Below, in pieces: positions 13,730 through 15,496 of a DNA stretch of 15,496 nucleotides. The stretch's first letter is position 1; each line of letters begins with the position of its first letter. The stretch is taken from positions 1-15,496 of the forward strand of contig JAAZJX010000058.1 of the NCBI GenBank assembly GCA_012800155.1, written 5' to 3'. Both the position numbers and the translations under genes were made by a program. Source of the stretch: Candidatus Magasanikiibacteriota bacterium. Lineage in GTDB: Bacteria > Patescibacteriota > Patescibacteriia > Magasanikbacterales > UBA922. Under the pieces are notes generated by a model, which was given only the letters and a program-made list of their open reading frames with translations, was not told the DNA's origin and made no database searches.

Positions 13730-13861
13730 TTAACCAAGAGTTACTCTAGGGAGAAAGAAAAAAACTGCTGCTAATAAAGAAATTCCCGCTAAAAGATAAT
13801 AATAAACTAAAGAAAAATCAGATTTACTAGGGGAATCTGAAACCCCATTACTATTTTGCAT
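13730..13861 (-). CDS. 43-residue single-pass membrane peptide
   Basis: Short gene with ATG at 13861 and TAA at 13730. The peptide begins MQNSNGVSDSPSKSDFSLVY and continues with a hydrophobic helix (YYLLAGISLLAAVFFFLP) and a short RVTLG tail. It has its own consensus promoter and its own terminator, which makes it a real gene despite its size. Polar Ser/Asn-rich N-terminus and one membrane helix. Function unknown; a small subunit of a membrane complex is possible. Confidence 0.75.
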   Translation of the reverse strand: MQNSNGVSDSPSKSDFSLVYYYLLAGISLLAAVFFFLPRVTLG

Positions 13862-13893
13862 ATTTTTGTTTTTATTTTTATTTTAACATAGAT

Positions 13894-13922
13894 AGTATAG
13901 CATAAAAAAACCATTTTGTCAA
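13894..13922 (-). promoter_or_regulatory. Consensus promoter of the membrane peptide gene
   Basis: TTGACA (13922-13917), 17 bases, TATACT (13899-13894); leader about 25-30 bases, A/T-rich, no SD. Confidence 0.8.
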
Positions 13923-13972
13923 GCTAAAATTTTAATAAAAATTAATAAAATTATTTATAATTTATTTTAAAA

Positions 13973-14001
13973 TTGACCTTTTATCAATAGTGTCGTACAA
14001 T
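13973..14001 (+). promoter_or_regulatory. Promoter of the Xer recombinase gene
   Basis: TTGACC (13973-13978), 17 bases, TACAAT (13996-14001), divergent from the membrane peptide promoter; leader about 60 bases. Confidence 0.7.
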
Positions 14002-14068
14002 ATGATTAGTAATATTCTAGTCGTTAATTATTTTTAATTTTTCAAAAACAAATAATTTTAATAAATTT

Positions 14069-15025
14069 ATGACAACAAAATCTTTATCTAAATATCTTAT
14101 TGAATTTTTAGAACATTTAGAAATAGAAAGAAATCGTAGTCACAAAACTCTACAAAATTATGAATTTTATTTAAAAAGATTCCTTGAGTGGCTTGGAAAA
14201 AATAAACAACCCAAAGATATTACTGCTGAAAAAGTCCGAGAATATCGTCTTTGGCTTAACCGTCTAATAGATGTGCACGGAGAGCCACTCAAAAAAAATA
14301 CTCAAAATTATCATCTTATTGCTCTACGCTCCTTTTTAAAATACTTAGCTAAACGAGATATTCAAACTTTAGCTCCAGAAAAAATTGAATTGATGAAAAT
14401 GCCTGATCGAGAAGTTAATTTTCTTGAAGGCTCAGATTTAAACAGACTTTTGGAATCTCCTTTACAAATAAATGAAAACCCACTTATAAAATATCGTGAC
14501 AAAGCTATTTTAGAATTATTATTTTCTACTGGTCTTAGAGTTTCTGAATTAGCTGGATTAAAAAAAGATAATATAAATTTAAAAAAAGAAGAATTTACTA
14601 TTACTGGTAAAGGAAGAAAAACTAGAGTAGTTTTTATGTCTGAACAAGCTAAATATTGGCTCAAAAAATATTTAGAAATTAGAAAAGATTTCAATCCTTT
14701 TCTTTTTATTCCTCATGACAAAAGAATGGGGAAAGAAATAAATAAAAAGAAAGATAAAAATGATGAACCTCTCACTTCTCGTTCAATCCAAAGATTAGTG
14801 CAAAAATATTCTCGTGCTGCAGGAATCACCAAAACTGTAACTCCTCATACTTTACGCCATTCTTATGCTACAGATTTATTACAAAATGGAGCAGATATTC
14901 GTAGTGTACAAACTATGCTCGGTCACAGTTCTATTACCACTACTCAAATATATACTCATATTACAGACAAAGAATTGAGAAACATTCATAAAAAATTTCA
15001 TGGTAAACAAAGAAAAGAAGATTGA
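14069..15025 (+). CDS. xerC: Xer-type tyrosine recombinase
   Basis: 318 residues, standard Xer length. It should resolve chromosome dimers at a dif site; phage or inversion roles are possible for paralogues. Seen: N-terminal SAM-like core-binding domain (about 5-95, HLEIERNRSHKTLQNYEFYL), then the catalytic domain with Arg157 (STGLRVSELAGL), Lys181 (TGKGRKTR), His260 and Arg263 (TPHTLRHSYATDLL), His286 (MLGHSSITTTQIY) and nucleophile Tyr295. All catalytic residues are present. XerC and XerD cannot be told apart here; many reduced genomes use a single Xer. It lies about 200 bases from the right inverted-repeat arm. Confidence 0.9.
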   Translation: MTTKSLSKYLIEFLEHLEIERNRSHKTLQNYEFYLKRFLEWLGKNKQPKDITAEKVREYRLWLNRLIDVHGEPLKKNTQNYHLIALRSFLKYLAKRDIQTLAPEKIELMKMPDREVNFLEGSDLNRLLESPLQINENPLIKYRDKAILELLFSTGLRVSELAGLKKDNINLKKEEFTITGKGRKTRVVFMSEQAKYWLKKYLEIRKDFNPFLFIPHDKRMGKEINKKKDKNDEPLTSRSIQRLVQKYSRAAGITKTVTPHTLRHSYATDLLQNGADIRSVQTMLGHSSITTTQIYTHITDKELRNIHKKFHGKQRKED

Positions 15026-15050
15026 CAAAAATTAAAATTCATAATAAAAT
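15022..15050 (+). promoter_or_regulatory. tRNA promoter overlapping the xer stop codon
   Basis: TTGACA (15022-15027), 17 bases, TAAAAT (15045-15050). The TGA stop of the recombinase gene (15023-15025) is part of the -35 box. Transcript start about 15057. Confidence 0.75.
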
Positions 15051-15067
15051 GTTGATATTATAAAAAT

Positions 15068-15139
15068 GTCCCGGTAGTTCAATGGATAGAACAAAAGCCT
15101 TCTAAGCTTTGGATCAAGGTTCGATTCCTTGCCGGGATA
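15068..15139 (+). tRNA. tRNA-Arg (anticodon UCU)
   Basis: 72 bases folding as a cloverleaf: acceptor GTCCCGG/CCGGGAT (first pair G-U), D stem GTTC/GAAC, anticodon stem AAAGC/GCTTT with loop CTTCTAA (anticodon TCT at 15101-15103), T stem CAAGG/CCTTG with loop TTCGATT. It reads AGA codons, which suit this AT-rich genome. CCA is not encoded. Confidence 0.95.
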
Positions 15140-15145
15140 CAAAAT

Positions 15146-15169
15146 ACTTTCCTAAAAGAAAGTTTTTTT
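15146..15169 (+). terminator. Terminator after tRNA-Arg
   Basis: ACTTTC (15146-15151), loop CTAAAA, GAAAGT (15158-15163), then a T run. Confidence 0.85.
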
Positions 15170-15216
15170 GTTTATTAAGATTTGTTCTGTTTGTTTTTAA
15201 AATTCTGTTTTACTGG

Positions 15217-15258
15217 ATTCCCGCCGGAGTTTATCCTCGCGTAGGCGGGGACGGGAAT
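15217..15258. repeat. Palindromic intergenic repeat, larger copy
   Basis: ATTCCCG at 15217-15223 and CGGGAAT at 15252-15258, with nested CCCGCC/GGCGGG. Bases 15224-15249 are an exact reverse complement of 360-385. The small palindrome at 6757-6776 shares the ends. Confidence 0.7.
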
Positions 15259-15469
15259 GACAGGTGAGTTAAACATCATTCTTTCAATATATATTGGATT
15301 AATACAAAAATTTTTCAAAAAATATAATTTGTGTTATAATTATTTTTAATTAATTAATTTTTTATAATAAAAAAATATATGGAGGAGAAAAAAATACAAA
15401 ACAAAAATGTTTTGTTTTTATTTTTAATAATAATTATTTTGATTGGCGGTTTTTTGGTTTACAATAATT
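15255..15469. repeat. Right arm of the long inverted repeat (partner 1-214)
   Basis: Mirror of the left arm, with the differences listed there. It contains promoter, leader and the first 30 codons of the gene starting at 15379, and matches up to the base paired with window position 1. Confidence 0.9.
15312..15340 (+). promoter_or_regulatory. Promoter of the right membrane-anchor gene
   Basis: TTTTCA (15312-15317), 17 bases, TATAAT (15335-15340) with TGT upstream (extended -10). Confidence 0.5.
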
Positions 15470-15496
15470 ATAACAATAAAGAAGAACAAAAAGTTG
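15379..15496 (+). CDS. N-terminal part of a membrane-anchored protein (right copy)
   Basis: 39 codons before the window ends. After a short KK-containing tail there is a hydrophobic anchor (VLFLFLIIIILIGGFLVY) and a charged linker (NNKEEQKV), which suggests a domain held outside the membrane. The first 91 bases are identical to the left copy; whether the rest is the same is not visible. No SD; the leader is TAATTAAT-rich. Confidence 0.75.
   Translation, partial: MEEKKIQNKNVLFLFLIIIILIGGFLVYNNYNNKEEQKV

Noticed and set aside
14069..15025. Integrase of a prophage or integrative element next to a tRNA attachment site
   Set aside because: The protein has standard Xer length and motifs, no phage genes are nearby, and no direct repeat of the tRNA 3' end was seen in the window.
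1..15496. Composite transposon bounded by the inverted repeats
   Set aside because: No transposase in either arm and the cargo is mostly housekeeping genes; no terminal duplication can be judged because the left arm is cut by the window edge.
1..15496. CRISPR array or cas genes
   Set aside because: No regularly spaced direct repeats and no Cas-like proteins were seen.

Overview
The window is AT-rich (about 30% GC by eye) with short gaps, standard genetic code and small, compact versions of housekeeping genes. Most start codons have an A/T-rich leader and no Shine-Dalgarno (SD) sequence. Together with hairpins of the ATTCCCGC type between genes, this suggests a reduced-genome bacterium of the Patescibacteria/CPR kind. 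That placement is an inference from style and gene content; no rRNA is present to confirm it.

Layout. Positions 1-91 (minus) and 15379-15496 (plus) carry the same start of a membrane-anchored protein, in inverted orientation. They lie in an inverted repeat of about 214 bp (1-214 against 15255-15469) that also contains the promoter. From 455 to 1334 there is a GC-richer cassette with its own promoter, SD and terminator, encoding a secreted, beta-strand-rich protein. From 1463 to 5003 the minus strand carries rpsO, an NYN-domain protein and pnp, an RNA-centred cluster. Next comes a small accessory gene (5133-5500, minus) that needs a frameshift to be read.

A divergent promoter at 5558-5586 starts a plus-strand run of sugar-phosphate isomerase (RpiB family), pentulose-phosphate epimerase (Rpe family) and thioredoxin reductase, ending at a terminator near 7777. 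A second plus operon (7824-11000) holds a three-helix membrane protein, a PfkB sugar/nucleoside kinase, an N-formylglutamate-amidohydrolase-like protein, a RimK-like ATP-grasp ligase and a short tail ORF. It converges on a bidirectional terminator with a minus-strand group: SpoU methyltransferase, PolB-like 3'-5' exonuclease, coiled-coil protein and DJ-1/PfpI protein. A 43-residue membrane peptide gene (13730-13861, minus) and a Xer recombinase (14069-15025, plus) diverge from a shared promoter region. A tRNA-Arg(UCU) gene with its own promoter follows.

Working together: RpiB and Rpe are the non-oxidative pentose-phosphate pair, although both have a changed active-site residue. PNPase, S15 and the NYN protein suggest RNA turnover linked to ribosome synthesis. 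The hydrolase-ligase-kinase operon is the best candidate for a poorly described pathway. The inverted terminal repeats carrying two copies of one gene start are the most striking structural feature.
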